Positions 44,093-53,540 of a stretch of DNA of 64,000 bases are shown piece after piece. The translations under genes and the position numbers were made by a program. Below the pieces are notes generated by a model, which saw only the letters and a program-made list of their open reading frames with translations, was not told where the DNA came from and ran no database searches. Where the stretch lies: the NCBI RefSeq assembly GCF_036997485.1, contig NZ_JAWLPU010000003.1, positions 310,001-374,000 on the forward strand, in the 5' to 3' direction. The stretch's first letter is position 1. Each line of letters opens with the position of its first letter. Source of the stretch: Brachyspira pilosicoli (GTDB taxonomy: Bacteria; Spirochaetota; Brachyspiria; Brachyspirales; Brachyspiraceae).

Positions 44093-44400
44093 TTTCGCGA
44101 AATGTATACGAATAAGAGAAATAATTTGTACTTTTTGCAACTTTTTGCTACGGGAAAAAGTTGAATAAAATAAAAAACTTATATGACAATTTTTTTAAGT
44201 TTGTGATTTGTGGTGGCTTTGCCCCCACACCCCCAGTTCTTTTATTGGTATAAAAGAACCAAAAGAACTGCATTTTATAAAATCTACCTTTAGGTGTACG
44301 TTAAATTTTAGATATTATATTACATCGAAGATATATTGTAAAATATAAAGTTGTAGTATTTGCACTTTTTGCTACAAGAAAAAGTTGAATAAAATAAAAA
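44093..44400. repeat. Family B, inverted family A, family B mosaic
   Basis: B hairpin 44093-44175, inverted A element 44205-44278 (GTGGTGGCTTTGCCCCCAC to AAAAGAACTGCATTTT) and a second B hairpin 44360-44400. These fill the 44022-44418 gap between convergent genes. Confidence 0.75.
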
Positions 44401-44418
44401 ATTTAAAAATTTCCAGTA

Positions 44419-45765
44419 TTAGCTCGAAAATGATAGCTCTTTTATCAATGCACTTGGTGTGTATATAGATGAATGATGATAGTCGGTATCATTTGCAAGC
44501 ATTTCTATATTGTTTAGAAAATCTAATATGTTTCCTGATACTATAAACGGATTTGCTGTGTGTGATAATTTGCCGTTTTCTATTTTTATCCCTTCTGCTT
44601 GAAGAGAGAAATCTCCGCTTATAGAGTTTACGCCTGCATGAGTACCTGTGAGTGAGTTTACTAATATGCCGTCTTTTATTTGTGATATTAGTTCTTCTTG
44701 AGTATTCTCTCCATTTTCTAAAATTAAGTTATGGCATGATATTCCTATAGAAGTTTTAAATCCTCTTGATGCATGAGAGGTTGTTTTTCTGTTTTCTTTT
44801 CTTGCTGTATAATTATTGTATAGATAGCTATTTAATATGCCATTTGTGATGATGTTTAAATCTTTTGTAGCAGAGCCTTCTCCGTCAAAATTAGTATTTG
44901 CTAAACCTTTATCAAACATTGGAATATCTTTTATGTTTATAATTTCGCTTGCTATTTTTTGGTTTAATTTGCCTTTAAGCAGAGATAATTGTTTTTGCAC
45001 TGCCTCAGAAGAAAATAATGATAAATAAGCTCCAATCATTGTTCTCATAGCTTTGCTTGTAAAAACAGTTTTATATTTTCCACTTTTAATTTCTTTAGCT
45101 TCCAATTTGCTTACAACATTATCAACTATATTTTTGCAAAAACTATCAACATCAAACTTAGTATCTTTTGAAGAATAAACATCAAAAAAAGTTTTTACAG
45201 CATTAGAATCTTTTGCTATCACTTCAGCATAATATGATATACTATTTTTTTTCTCTTCCTTGCATATTCCATTGCTGTTTATAATGTGTTTAGAAAAATC
45301 ATATCTCGCCAATCCGCATGAAGGCACATTTACAATTCTTTTATCTAATGAATATATTTTATCTTCTATTGAAAGAGATATTTTTTTTAATTCATCGTTT
45401 GTTAAATTAGTTATGTCTTTATTAATTAAATTATATGACTTTTCTTCGCTTTCTTCTATAAGAGTATTAAACTCTGGTTCTGATGCGGCATATTTAAGAG
45501 AGTTTTTGGCATTGCTAATTAAATTATTTATGTTCTCATCATTAAAGTCAATTTTTTCAGTAAAGCTTACTCCCACTTGTCCATTTTTCATTAACCTTAA
45601 ACCAATGCCTCCTGACTCAGCAAATGTATATTTATCTAAATCTCTTTCTCTAACGGTAAACTCTTCTTCTCCGCTATTAGACATATAAATTTCTATTTTA
45701 TAATCATTATCTAATTTATTTTTGATTATATTAAATATCTCTTTTATTTTATCACTTCTCTCCAT
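44419..45765 (-). CDS. TldE/PmbA-type subunit of the TldD/E metalloprotease
   Basis: A 448-residue cytoplasmic protein. ERDLDKYTFAESGGIGLRLMKNGQVGVS, the NTNFDGEGSATKDLNIITNGILNSYLYN segment and NSISGDFSLQAEGIKIENG are diagnostic of PmbA/TldE. It lacks the HEXXXH motif, as expected for this subunit. It works with TldD, whose stop is 2 bp upstream. The TldD/E pair trims peptides and, in enterobacteria, matures microcin B17 and degrades CcdA. Confidence 0.93.
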   Translation of the reverse strand: MERSDKIKEIFNIIKNKLDNDYKIEIYMSNSGEEEFTVRERDLDKYTFAESGGIGLRLMKNGQVGVSFTEKIDFNDENINNLISNAKNSLKYAASEPEFNTLIEESEEKSYNLINKDITNLTNDELKKISLSIEDKIYSLDKRIVNVPSCGLARYDFSKHIINSNGICKEEKKNSISYYAEVIAKDSNAVKTFFDVYSSKDTKFDVDSFCKNIVDNVVSKLEAKEIKSGKYKTVFTSKAMRTMIGAYLSLFSSEAVQKQLSLLKGKLNQKIASEIINIKDIPMFDKGLANTNFDGEGSATKDLNIITNGILNSYLYNNYTARKENRKTTSHASRGFKTSIGISCHNLILENGENTQEELISQIKDGILVNSLTGTHAGVNSISGDFSLQAEGIKIENGKLSHTANPFIVSGNILDFLNNIEMLANDTDYHHSSIYTPSALIKELSFSS

Positions 45766-45767
45766 TT

Positions 45768-47156
45768 TTATCTTCCTCCAACTGTAAGCTCTTTTACTCT
45801 AATAGCAGGCTGCCCAACTGTAGTAGGCACACTTCCAGAAATACTTCCGCATATTCCGTCGGCTAACTCTAAATTTGATGATACGGCTTCTATATTCATA
45901 AGAGTTTCATCACCGCGTCCTATAAGTGTAGCACCTCTTACAGGTTTAGTGATTTTACCGTTTTCTATTAAATAGCCTTCAGATACCGCAAAGTTATAAT
46001 CTGTAGTAGCAGGGTCCACAGAGCCTCCTCCCATCTTTTTAGCATAAAGTCCGTACTCTATACCAGATATAAGCTCTTCAAAACTAGAGTTTCCTTTATC
46101 AATAAAAGTGTTTCTCATTCTTGAAGTAGGGGCATATTTGTAGCTTTCTCTTCTTGCACTTCCTGTAACTTTTTGATTCATCTTTATAGAACCAAGCTCA
46201 TCAACCAAATAGCTTTTAAGTATTCCATTTTCTATTAAAACAGTTCTCTGTGCATCATTGCCTTCATCATCAATATTATAACTTCCCCAAGCATTTTTTA
46301 TAGTGCCGTCATCTATAGCAGTAACAACATCGGAAGCTATTTTTTCACCTAATTTATTACAGAAAACGCTTGCATTATCAGCAACAGAAGTGGCCTCTAA
46401 AGCATGCCCGCAAGCTTCATGAAATATTACTCCACCAAAAGCATTGTCTATTACAACAGGATACTTTCCAGATTTTGGATATTCTGAATCAAGCATTTTT
46501 ATTGCAGAGTTAGCAGTTTCTATAGCCATATTCTCTAAATTAATATCTCTTATTACCTGAAAACCATCTAATGCTCCTTTTGTTCTACTTGAAGTTTGAG
46601 TGTTAGTGCCGTCTGAAGCCATAGACATCATTACAAGTCTTATATATGTTTGAGAGTCTTCTTTTAATATCCCATTGCTTGTACATACTAAAATATTTCT
46701 CTCTTTTTCCATATATCTTGCACTTACCTGCTTTATCTTGTCTGATACATTTCTTGCTGTTTTATCCAAATATGAAAGAGTTTCTATTTTCTCATCAAAA
46801 TTAACATCAAAAGGATTAATATGAACAGGGTGATTATCTTTTTCTTCCGACTTTATAAAATCTTTTACTATATGTTTTTTATTCTTTACAATAGAAGAAA
46901 CACTTCTTGCTAAATTTATTAAACTGTCATTAGTGGTGTCATTAGAATATAAATATATTGTCTTTTTATCAACTATTACCCTAAGCCCAACACCATAATT
47001 ATTGCCAAGACTCATATCATCAACTTTTTTATCTAAATAACTTATATTATTAATCTTAGTATCTTCAAAAAATAAATCAGCATACTCGCCTCCATTTTTT
47101 AAAGCCTCCTCCAAAATGCTATGCAAAAAATTGCTGTCAAACTGAAAATATTTCAT
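45768..47156 (-). CDS. tldD: TldD metalloprotease subunit
   Basis: A 462-residue zinc protease subunit. The active-site HEACGHALEA (HEXXXH at about 245-250) is intact, with GIEYGLYAKKMGGGSVDPATTDYNFAV and ICGSISGSVPTTVGQPAIRVKEL toward the C-terminus, typical of TldD. It is followed by the TldE gene. An unrelated regulator-like gene lies 3 bp upstream. Confidence 0.94.
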   Translation of the reverse strand: MKYFQFDSNFLHSILEEALKNGGEYADLFFEDTKINNISYLDKKVDDMSLGNNYGVGLRVIVDKKTIYLYSNDTTNDSLINLARSVSSIVKNKKHIVKDFIKSEEKDNHPVHINPFDVNFDEKIETLSYLDKTARNVSDKIKQVSARYMEKERNILVCTSNGILKEDSQTYIRLVMMSMASDGTNTQTSSRTKGALDGFQVIRDINLENMAIETANSAIKMLDSEYPKSGKYPVVIDNAFGGVIFHEACGHALEATSVADNASVFCNKLGEKIASDVVTAIDDGTIKNAWGSYNIDDEGNDAQRTVLIENGILKSYLVDELGSIKMNQKVTGSARRESYKYAPTSRMRNTFIDKGNSSFEELISGIEYGLYAKKMGGGSVDPATTDYNFAVSEGYLIENGKITKPVRGATLIGRGDETLMNIEAVSSNLELADGICGSISGSVPTTVGQPAIRVKELTVGGR

Positions 47157-47159
47157 TTT

Positions 47160-48131
47160 TTAGCTCTCCTTAATTTTTGTAATTGCTATTTTTTTAGATA
47201 AGAAATCATCTGGCTTATTATGTTTTCCTTTGGCAAATAAGTCTATAAGGTATTTATTTATATAGAGTTTTTCTTTTTTTACTTTTAATTCAAAAAATAA
47301 TCCTTCATGTTTGAGTTTCGATAATAATCTTGCCGCTTTATCTCTTTTCCATTTAAATAGTGCCATTAAATCTATTATTTTCATATACGGCGTCATGAAA
47401 ATTATAAAAAATGATTTTGTCTTTAAAATACTTTTAAATTTTTTATCTTTGTCTAATTTGCTTTTTAATATGTTTAAATTATCATATACAAAGTTAATAG
47501 TTTCCATACCATACAAACAAATATCTCTCAAAAATTTTAAATATATTATCACCGATTCATGATTGAAATGTTCTACCATATTGATTTGAAAAAAAGCATC
47601 TGGATATAATATTGGATTATCTAATAATTTTATTCTTTTAGAGTATAAATTAAATATTATTTTAAATATGTTTATACAATTTTCATAATCTTTTAAATAC
47701 TCATACGATATTCTTTGAAATACAAGAAGTTTTAATATAGGGTCTAAATCTAAATTATATAAATATTCAATGTCTTTGTTATAATCTTCTGTTATATATA
47801 CTTCTTTTCCTTCAATAGAGCTTACTATTTCTGATAGAACTTTATTATCATAATCTCTATTTATATATTTGTTTATAAGATAAAAGTCTGCATGTTTGGA
47901 GTTGTATTCTTTTATCATGTTATTTGATAAGGCTTCCACATTTTTATAGCTATAATTTTTATCTACTATAGAAGATAGTATACTAAGTAAATATTCAGAG
48001 TTTTTTAAAGATACACAGCATATTCTAAAATGTAAAAATACATTCCAAGTTTTAGCAAGTTCTTTTAAAATATTTATATTATCAAAAATTTCTATATTAA
48101 AGTTTCTATTCATAGCAATATATTTTAACAT
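47160..48131 (-). CDS. Unknown protein with C-terminal winged-helix-like region
   Basis: A 323-residue protein not recognised as any family. It is mostly helical without signal or membrane helices. Residues about 245-300 (LMALFKWKRDKAARLLSKLKHEG, then KKEKLYINKYLI) look like a winged-helix DNA-binding domain, and the middle could be TPR-like. Neither ATG (48131 or 48113) has a ribosome site. A promoter pair at 48149-48144 and 48127-48122 would start transcription at the 48113 ATG, so the latter may be the true start. It leads the tldD-tldE unit and may regulate it. Confidence 0.6.
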   Translation of the reverse strand: MLKYIAMNRNFNIEIFDNINILKELAKTWNVFLHFRICCVSLKNSEYLLSILSSIVDKNYSYKNVEALSNNMIKEYNSKHADFYLINKYINRDYDNKVLSEIVSSIEGKEVYITEDYNKDIEYLYNLDLDPILKLLVFQRISYEYLKDYENCINIFKIIFNLYSKRIKLLDNPILYPDAFFQINMVEHFNHESVIIYLKFLRDICLYGMETINFVYDNLNILKSKLDKDKKFKSILKTKSFFIIFMTPYMKIIDLMALFKWKRDKAARLLSKLKHEGLFFELKVKKEKLYINKYLIDLFAKGKHNKPDDFLSKKIAITKIKES

Positions 48132-48487
48132 AAAAAAATATTAAATCAATTTTATTAACAATTTTATATTCTGTTGATTTTTGTAAAAGTTACTTATTTA
48201 AAATAATTTTATTTTATACTTGACATAAAACTTCAGAAACACTATAGATAAATAGTATGTAATTAGTACATTTAAATACTATAGTCTAACATAAAAATAC
48301 TTGTTTTTTATATTGACTTTAATATAAAAGTATTAATAATATCTTTATTAAAATTGTAAGCAATTAATTTATGCAATATTTAAATTTTAAAAAATATATA
48401 ATATTTATTCATTCACTATTTATTTTACCAAAAAGAAATATTATATCTTGTTATAGCATAACAATTTTATTAGTTTTAAGGGAAAAT
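48132..48487. other. Divergent promoter region
   Basis: No gene is seen. For the plus strand, TTGACA (48220-48225), 17 bp, TATAGA (48243-48248) and a second weaker pair TTGACT (48313-48318) with TAATAT (48337-48342) precede the beta-barrel gene, leaving a leader of 140-230 bases. Confidence 0.45.
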
Positions 48488-49186
48488 ATGAAAAAAAGTA
48501 TTATACTAATCACTATATTTCTAATGACATCAGTATTAGCATATTCACATAATTTTGTAATGAGTTTGTATATTCCATTGGCAGGAAGCCGTCCAAGTTT
48601 TTATCAAAATGGTCTTTTATCAGACTATTTAACAGAGCAGGCGGAATCTGCATTTGAAGTAGGAGTCATATTTCAGCCATCAATTTATTTTAAGATTGAG
48701 AAATTACATTATATAGTATTAGGAATAGATTTTGGCTGGTATAGAGATACATTTAAATTTTATAACAATTCTCAAGACTTTACACATGAATTTGATAGCA
48801 TTATTACAGGACTTAGTCTCGAATGGAAACCTTCAATATTTCAAATAGGTATAGGCGGCGGAGTTAAATTTCCTTTATCCGGTAAATATTGGACAGGAGA
48901 CAATTGTATATTATTAGATTATAAGGCTTTATCATCAAGATTTAATAATGTAGTTATACCTTATATAAAACTTTATACTGGTATAAATTTATTTTTAGTA
49001 AGTTTATTATTTTATGTTAATTTTGATATACCATATTATCAGATAAAAGATAATGTATCTTCATTAGGTGAAGGATATAGATATTCTACTCAATTAGCTT
49101 CGGTTGATATAGGTGTTCAAATTGGTATACATTTACCTATAATAGAATTTGGTGATAGCTATGATAATGCCAGACCGAAGTATTAA
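48488..49186 (+). CDS. Small outer-membrane-like beta-strand protein
   Basis: A 232-residue exported protein: signal peptide (about 1-20, ending LAYSH), then repeated alternating hydrophobic strands such as LEWKPSIFQIGIGGGVKF, IKLYTGINLFLVSLLFYVNF and STQLASVDIGVQIGIHL. This is the pattern of a small outer-membrane barrel. No specific family is recognised. A longer frame opens at 48371, but AAGGGA is placed for this ATG and only this start gives a signal peptide. Confidence 0.7.
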   Translation: MKKSIILITIFLMTSVLAYSHNFVMSLYIPLAGSRPSFYQNGLLSDYLTEQAESAFEVGVIFQPSIYFKIEKLHYIVLGIDFGWYRDTFKFYNNSQDFTHEFDSIITGLSLEWKPSIFQIGIGGGVKFPLSGKYWTGDNCILLDYKALSSRFNNVVIPYIKLYTGINLFLVSLLFYVNFDIPYYQIKDNVSSLGEGYRYSTQLASVDIGVQIGIHLPIIEFGDSYDNARPKY

Positions 49187-49210
49187 TAAACATAAGCCAA
49201 GTTTTTAATT
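49183..49210. repeat. Short repeat AACATAAGCCAAGTTTTTAATT, copy 1
   Basis: The same sequence recurs at 58740-58767 and 59031-59057. This copy and the 58740 copy bracket the catabolic operon. The rest of 49187-49457 is gene-free, with a degraded family A fragment near 49279. Confidence 0.7.
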
Positions 49211-49400
49211 TTATATAAATGAAATTGTGTAAAAAAATATACTTAAAAATAGTGTAATATATTTGTTTTATTAAAAACGTAGTTCTTCGTAAAGCGTATC
49301 TGAAGTATATAATGTTCTTTTATATTAATATCAAAATCTCATTAGTCGGTAAAAAAGAGTAGGGAATTTCTAAGCATAAAGACCTGTATAAATAATATAT

Positions 49401-49437
49401 AATTAGCAGGCATATAAAAATATATTGCCCGCTAATT
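49401..49437 (-). terminator. Hairpin at the end of the catabolic operon
   Basis: AATTAGCAGGCA (49401-49412) pairs with TGCCCGCTAATT (49426-49437), one mismatch. It lies 20 bp past the last stop codon. The T run is interrupted. Confidence 0.55.
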
Positions 49438-49457
49438 GTATAATTTTACTAACTTAT

Positions 49458-50804
49458 TTAATTGTTAGATTCGCCTATTTTTCCTGCTTCAATATCTTTA
49501 ATTATTTGAGCATATTTTTCTTCTGTTATTTCATATTTTTTTACCAAAATCATTCCAAATATTAAGAATATAACAGGTCCAATACCAAACATCAAATTGA
49601 GCATCTTTAAAGTATATGGAGTTTGCTCTACATTAGGTACATAATTAGATATAGCCAAAACAAATCCTATTACGCCTCCAGAAACAGCCAATGCAATTTT
49701 ATAAGCAAAAGTATTCAAAGCAAATAATAGAGAATCTGATCTTTTACCCAATTTCCAGTGACTATATTCAGCAGTATCTGCCAACATAGAAATATTAGCC
49801 AAATTAAGAGCTGAAATAGCTATACCTGCTAATATTAAAGCAGCAACCAATAATATAATGTTTTTTCCTAAGAAATATTTCATAAAACAGCTAATAATTA
49901 ATCCAATAAAACCTAAATTGCTGACAGTCTTTTTACCTAATTTTTCAATTATTTTTGGAAGGAACATAAAACCAAGTAATCCTGATCCCATAGTAATAGG
50001 CATTAAATAAGGTATTAGTTCTGGTTTTTTTAGGAAATATATAATCCAATATGTAGTTACACCTGAAGTCATTTGCATACCAAAATCATAAGCTATTCTA
50101 ATCCAAACAACTTTCATAAAAGGTTTATTAACTTTAAGTATATTAATATAATCTTTAAGTTTATTCACAGGTAATTTGCCAAGATCTCTTTTTTCTTTAA
50201 CATTAGCAAAACATAACCAAGAACTTATTAACGATATAACAGATACTATTATACCATAATACATATAACCTTTACCAACATTTCCTCCTCCTAATGATTC
50301 TACCATAGGTATAGTTAATGAAGCTGCTAAAACAAAAGCTAAAAAGGCAAACCATCTCTGAAAAGCCAATATAGAAGTTTTATCTTTATCATCAGTTGTA
50401 AAAGTAGGCACCATTGACATCATAGGTATATCCAAAGCTGTATAAGCCATACCTATACCTATATATGTTATATAAGCCCATACAATTTTTCCTGCATTAG
50501 ATATATTTACAGGTATAAGCATCATAGTAAATGTGATAGCTGCAAATATAGGGACAAATAATAAATATGGTCTATATTTACCCCAGCGCGTATTTGTTTT
50601 ATCTGCTATAACTCCCATCATAGGGTCATTAATAGCATCCCATAATCTAGCAACAAAAAATAATGTTCCAACAGCAAGAGCACTTATTCCAAATACATCA
50701 GTAAAATATATCATCAAGTAATATGAAATAAAGCCCATATATAAATCTTTTCCTAAAGAACCTACTCCAAAGAAAAATTTTTCTCTAATAGTCAATTTAT
50801 CCAT
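49458..50804 (-). CDS. GPH-family sugar:cation symporter
   Basis: A 448-residue, 12-helix transporter. The motif ARLWDAINDPMMGVIADKTNTRWGKYRPY is the hallmark of glycoside-pentoside-hexuronide symporters (MelB/XynP), described here by its core NDPMMG and RWGKYRP. It imports a sugar or glycoside with H+ or Na+. AGGGAG places the start here rather than at the ATG seven codons upstream. Last gene of the operon, so it presumably imports the substrate. Confidence 0.93.
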   Translation of the reverse strand: MDKLTIREKFFFGVGSLGKDLYMGFISYYLMIYFTDVFGISALAVGTLFFVARLWDAINDPMMGVIADKTNTRWGKYRPYLLFVPIFAAITFTMMLIPVNISNAGKIVWAYITYIGIGMAYTALDIPMMSMVPTFTTDDKDKTSILAFQRWFAFLAFVLAASLTIPMVESLGGGNVGKGYMYYGIIVSVISLISSWLCFANVKEKRDLGKLPVNKLKDYINILKVNKPFMKVVWIRIAYDFGMQMTSGVTTYWIIYFLKKPELIPYLMPITMGSGLLGFMFLPKIIEKLGKKTVSNLGFIGLIISCFMKYFLGKNIILLVAALILAGIAISALNLANISMLADTAEYSHWKLGKRSDSLLFALNTFAYKIALAVSGGVIGFVLAISNYVPNVEQTPYTLKMLNLMFGIGPVIFLIFGMILVKKYEITEEKYAQIIKDIEAGKIGESNN

Positions 50805-50844
50805 AAAATTCTCCCTGTTTTTCATAATGATAATAATGAAATTA

Positions 50845-51987
50845 TTACATTAATTTTTGAAAAACCTTATTTATATCTTTATTATCCATTTTTACAGGAT
50901 TTAATCCCATACATCCATGATTCATAGAATCTTTTGTCATAATTTCGATTCCATCATCTGTCATAGAATATTCTTTTAGATTCATTTCTATACCTAATTG
51001 ATTAAATAACTCATCTAATTTATTTTGCAAAATAGAAACTGCCTCTTCAATATTGCAATTTGATTTATCCAAATAATCAACTAACATTTTTAAATTATGT
51101 TTTTTATCTCCCGCATAATCTAAAGCATATTTCTGCAATACTCCGCAAGCTAATCCATGAGGCACATTATATTGACTAGTTAATTGACAGCCCATAGCAT
51201 GCCCCATAGTTCCGCAGCAATGACTCATGGCAATACCTGCTAATGTAGAAGCAAAAGACATATTACTTCTTGCCTCTAAATCATTGCCGTTTAATCTAAC
51301 CTTATTTAAATTATTAAATATTAATTCTATTGCATTAATAGCTAAAATGTTTGTAAACGGATTTTCTATAGTAGAAACTAATGATTCTAAAGCATGACTA
51401 AGAGCATCTAAACCTGTAGAAATAGTTACGGCACTTGGCATACCAATAGTTAAAACAGGATCAACTATAGCTATTTTTGGACAAATTAAATCAGATGTTA
51501 TAGAATCTTTTAAATGAGTTTTTGAATCTGATATAACAGCATATTTTGAAACTTCTGAACCTGTTCCTGATGTTGTAGGTAATGCTATTATTGGTATTGT
51601 TTTTTTTATTTCCAATTTATTAGGATTAGAATCAAGATACTCTGTAATATTTGTATTAGTATTAGCAACAACAGAGGCAGCTTTAGCTATATCTATAGAA
51701 CTTCCTCCGCCAATAACTAAAATAGTATCTATATTATTAGATTCTATATATTTCGCTAAATCCATAACTTGTAAATTGGTTGGGTTAGGAGTAACTTCAG
51801 AATATATATACTTTATGGAATTAGATTTTATTATATCATTTGTATATGCTTGATTAAGTAAAAACTTATCTGTTACCAATAAAACATTATTTTGTGATAA
51901 TTCTTTAATATACTTATTGATTTCTTTATATTTATTTTCACCAAAAATAATTTTAGTAGGTAATAAATATTCAAAATTTACTAACAT
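50845..51987 (-). CDS. Iron-containing alcohol dehydrogenase
   Basis: A 380-residue group III ADH (FucO/PduQ-like). NAD site GGGSSIDIAKA, the TTSGTGSEVS loop, metal-ligand segments ALSHALESLVS and CCGTMGHAMGCQ followed by VPHGLACG. Such enzymes reduce short aldehydes such as lactaldehyde or glycolaldehyde, fitting an aldehyde released by the aldolase in this operon. The gap to the upstream nucleoside hydrolase is 13 bp. Confidence 0.93.
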   Translation of the reverse strand: MLVNFEYLLPTKIIFGENKYKEINKYIKELSQNNVLLVTDKFLLNQAYTNDIIKSNSIKYIYSEVTPNPTNLQVMDLAKYIESNNIDTILVIGGGSSIDIAKAASVVANTNTNITEYLDSNPNKLEIKKTIPIIALPTTSGTGSEVSKYAVISDSKTHLKDSITSDLICPKIAIVDPVLTIGMPSAVTISTGLDALSHALESLVSTIENPFTNILAINAIELIFNNLNKVRLNGNDLEARSNMSFASTLAGIAMSHCCGTMGHAMGCQLTSQYNVPHGLACGVLQKYALDYAGDKKHNLKMLVDYLDKSNCNIEEAVSILQNKLDELFNQLGIEMNLKEYSMTDDGIEIMTKDSMNHGCMGLNPVKMDNKDINKVFQKLM

Positions 51988-52000
51988 AAATAACTCTCCA

Positions 52001-52882
52001 TTAATTCATCTTGGATATCATTTCATAAAATAATTCATTAAATTTTTCTAAATTAATTATTTTTGTTGGTATATCTACAATATTAACTTCATCATCTGAT
52101 CTGCTTCCATCATCAACTTGTAGCCAGCCTGTTTTCATGTTATCTTCTATTTTTACTATACGTTTATTTTCAGTTGTAAATAATTCAGGATTTGTTAAAT
52201 ATATAGCCGTACATAAATCCCAGTTAATGAATACTTTTCTGTTTCCATACTGAGCATTTATATCATCAATCCAAGCAGCTAATATAGGTTTGCTCCATTT
52301 CATAAATTTAGTATCCATATCCAACATACCTTCAAGGTCTTCTAATTTATAAATAGCATCTTGAGTACATTGAGAAGTTAATATTGAAAGGTTAGGGCAA
52401 TTATAAATTACTTTAGCTGCTGATTTATAATCTATAGAGAAATTTAATTCATTTAATAGAACACCATTCAAATATAAAGGCTCTAAAATTCCTCCCATTA
52501 TTATCAAGCGTTTAATTTTTTTAAAGAAATCAGGGTCTTTAGTATATGCCCCAGCTATATTACATAATGAACCTATAGCCAATACAACAATTTCACCCTT
52601 ATTCTTATTAACTGTATTTACTAAAAAATCTACAGCTTCACTATTATAATCTTCAGGAGTTCTTCCGCCCTTATAAAAAGGCACATCAGTTATATCCAAA
52701 TCTTCGAACATTTGTTTTGTGTTATAATACACAACATGTTCAGCATTATTGGCGAATGTACAAGTTATTCCCAATAAATCAATGTCTTTGTGAGCATACA
52801 AATAAGCAAATGTTAAACCATCATCAATATCACTTCTTTTTACTCCCATTGTATTATCACAATCTAAAATTACTTTTGTCAT
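52001..52882 (-). CDS. Nucleoside hydrolase family protein
   Basis: A 293-residue IunH-fold hydrolase. The metal site is a lengthened version of the usual DxDxxxDD: DCDNTMGVKRSDIDDG, then CTFANN, and the later NWDLCTAIYLTNPELF with the catalytic region. Classical members cleave nucleosides to base and ribose. The altered loop suggests a changed sugar or base. GGAGG is placed for the ATG at 52882. An earlier TTG is not. Confidence 0.85.
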   Translation of the reverse strand: MTKVILDCDNTMGVKRSDIDDGLTFAYLYAHKDIDLLGITCTFANNAEHVVYYNTKQMFEDLDITDVPFYKGGRTPEDYNSEAVDFLVNTVNKNKGEIVVLAIGSLCNIAGAYTKDPDFFKKIKRLIIMGGILEPLYLNGVLLNELNFSIDYKSAAKVIYNCPNLSILTSQCTQDAIYKLEDLEGMLDMDTKFMKWSKPILAAWIDDINAQYGNRKVFINWDLCTAIYLTNPELFTTENKRIVKIEDNMKTGWLQVDDGSRSDDEVNIVDIPTKIINLEKFNELFYEMISKMN

Positions 52883-52918
52883 TTTGACCTCCAAAAAATA
52901 TATATATATAATTATTTT

Positions 52919-53536
52919 TTAATTATTTTTCCAAGTTTCATAAATAGTTTTAAAAATTAAATATATAGAATAACTTCCAGCATCCATAAAACCTATACTG
53001 CGTTCTTGTAAAAATTTTGCTCTTCCCTTAGTGGCTTTCATATTTATAGTAGCATTAGCTCCATTTAATGCTCCTTGCTGTGCAATATTCATTGCTTCTA
53101 CAAGGTCATTGCCATTATATTTTTCCAATTCATCAACTGCTCCATATAAAGCATCTACCATAGTTTTTTCACCTCTATTAGTATTTGCCATTTCATTAAT
53201 AGCATGAATTGTATTTAGTACGCTATCTTTAAAAGTTTTGACATTTAATTGTTCATTGTTTAATGTTATAGCCATTTGTATAAATAATGTGCTAAATATA
53301 GGACCGCTTGCACCTCCCATACTTCCTAACATGGCATAACCAATACTTTTTACAACTTCTTTGTCTGCTACATTAGAATCTAATTTTTTTATTTCTTCGT
53401 AGGCGGTTCTGAAACCTCTTGAAATTGTTAAACCATGGTCTCCGTCTCCAGCTTCGCAGTCTAATTTACATAAATATTCAGCATTTTCACTGAATACTGT
53501 ATCTAAATTTTTAGATAATTCTATGAACTTGTTCAT
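52919..53536 (-). CDS. Dihydroxyacetone kinase subunit DhaL
   Basis: A 205-residue ADP/ATP-binding subunit. DCEAGDGDHG places the Mg ligands Asp26, Asp31 and Asp33, and GSMGGASGPIFSTLF is the conserved nucleotide loop. The subunit works with DhaK, encoded 4 kb upstream in the same operon. No DhaM phosphotransferase is present, so ATP rather than the PTS is the likely phosphate donor. That is inference. Confidence 0.92.
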   Translation of the reverse strand: MNKFIELSKNLDTVFSENAEYLCKLDCEAGDGDHGLTISRGFRTAYEEIKKLDSNVADKEVVKSIGYAMLGSMGGASGPIFSTLFIQMAITLNNEQLNVKTFKDSVLNTIHAINEMANTNRGEKTMVDALYGAVDELEKYNGNDLVEAMNIAQQGALNGANATINMKATKGRAKFLQERSIGFMDAGSYSIYLIFKTIYETWKNN

Positions 53537-53540
53537 TATA

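Noticed and set aside
48371-48487. Longer start for the beta-barrel protein
   Set aside because: The extra 39 residues lack a ribosome site and would hide the signal peptide that begins at 48488.
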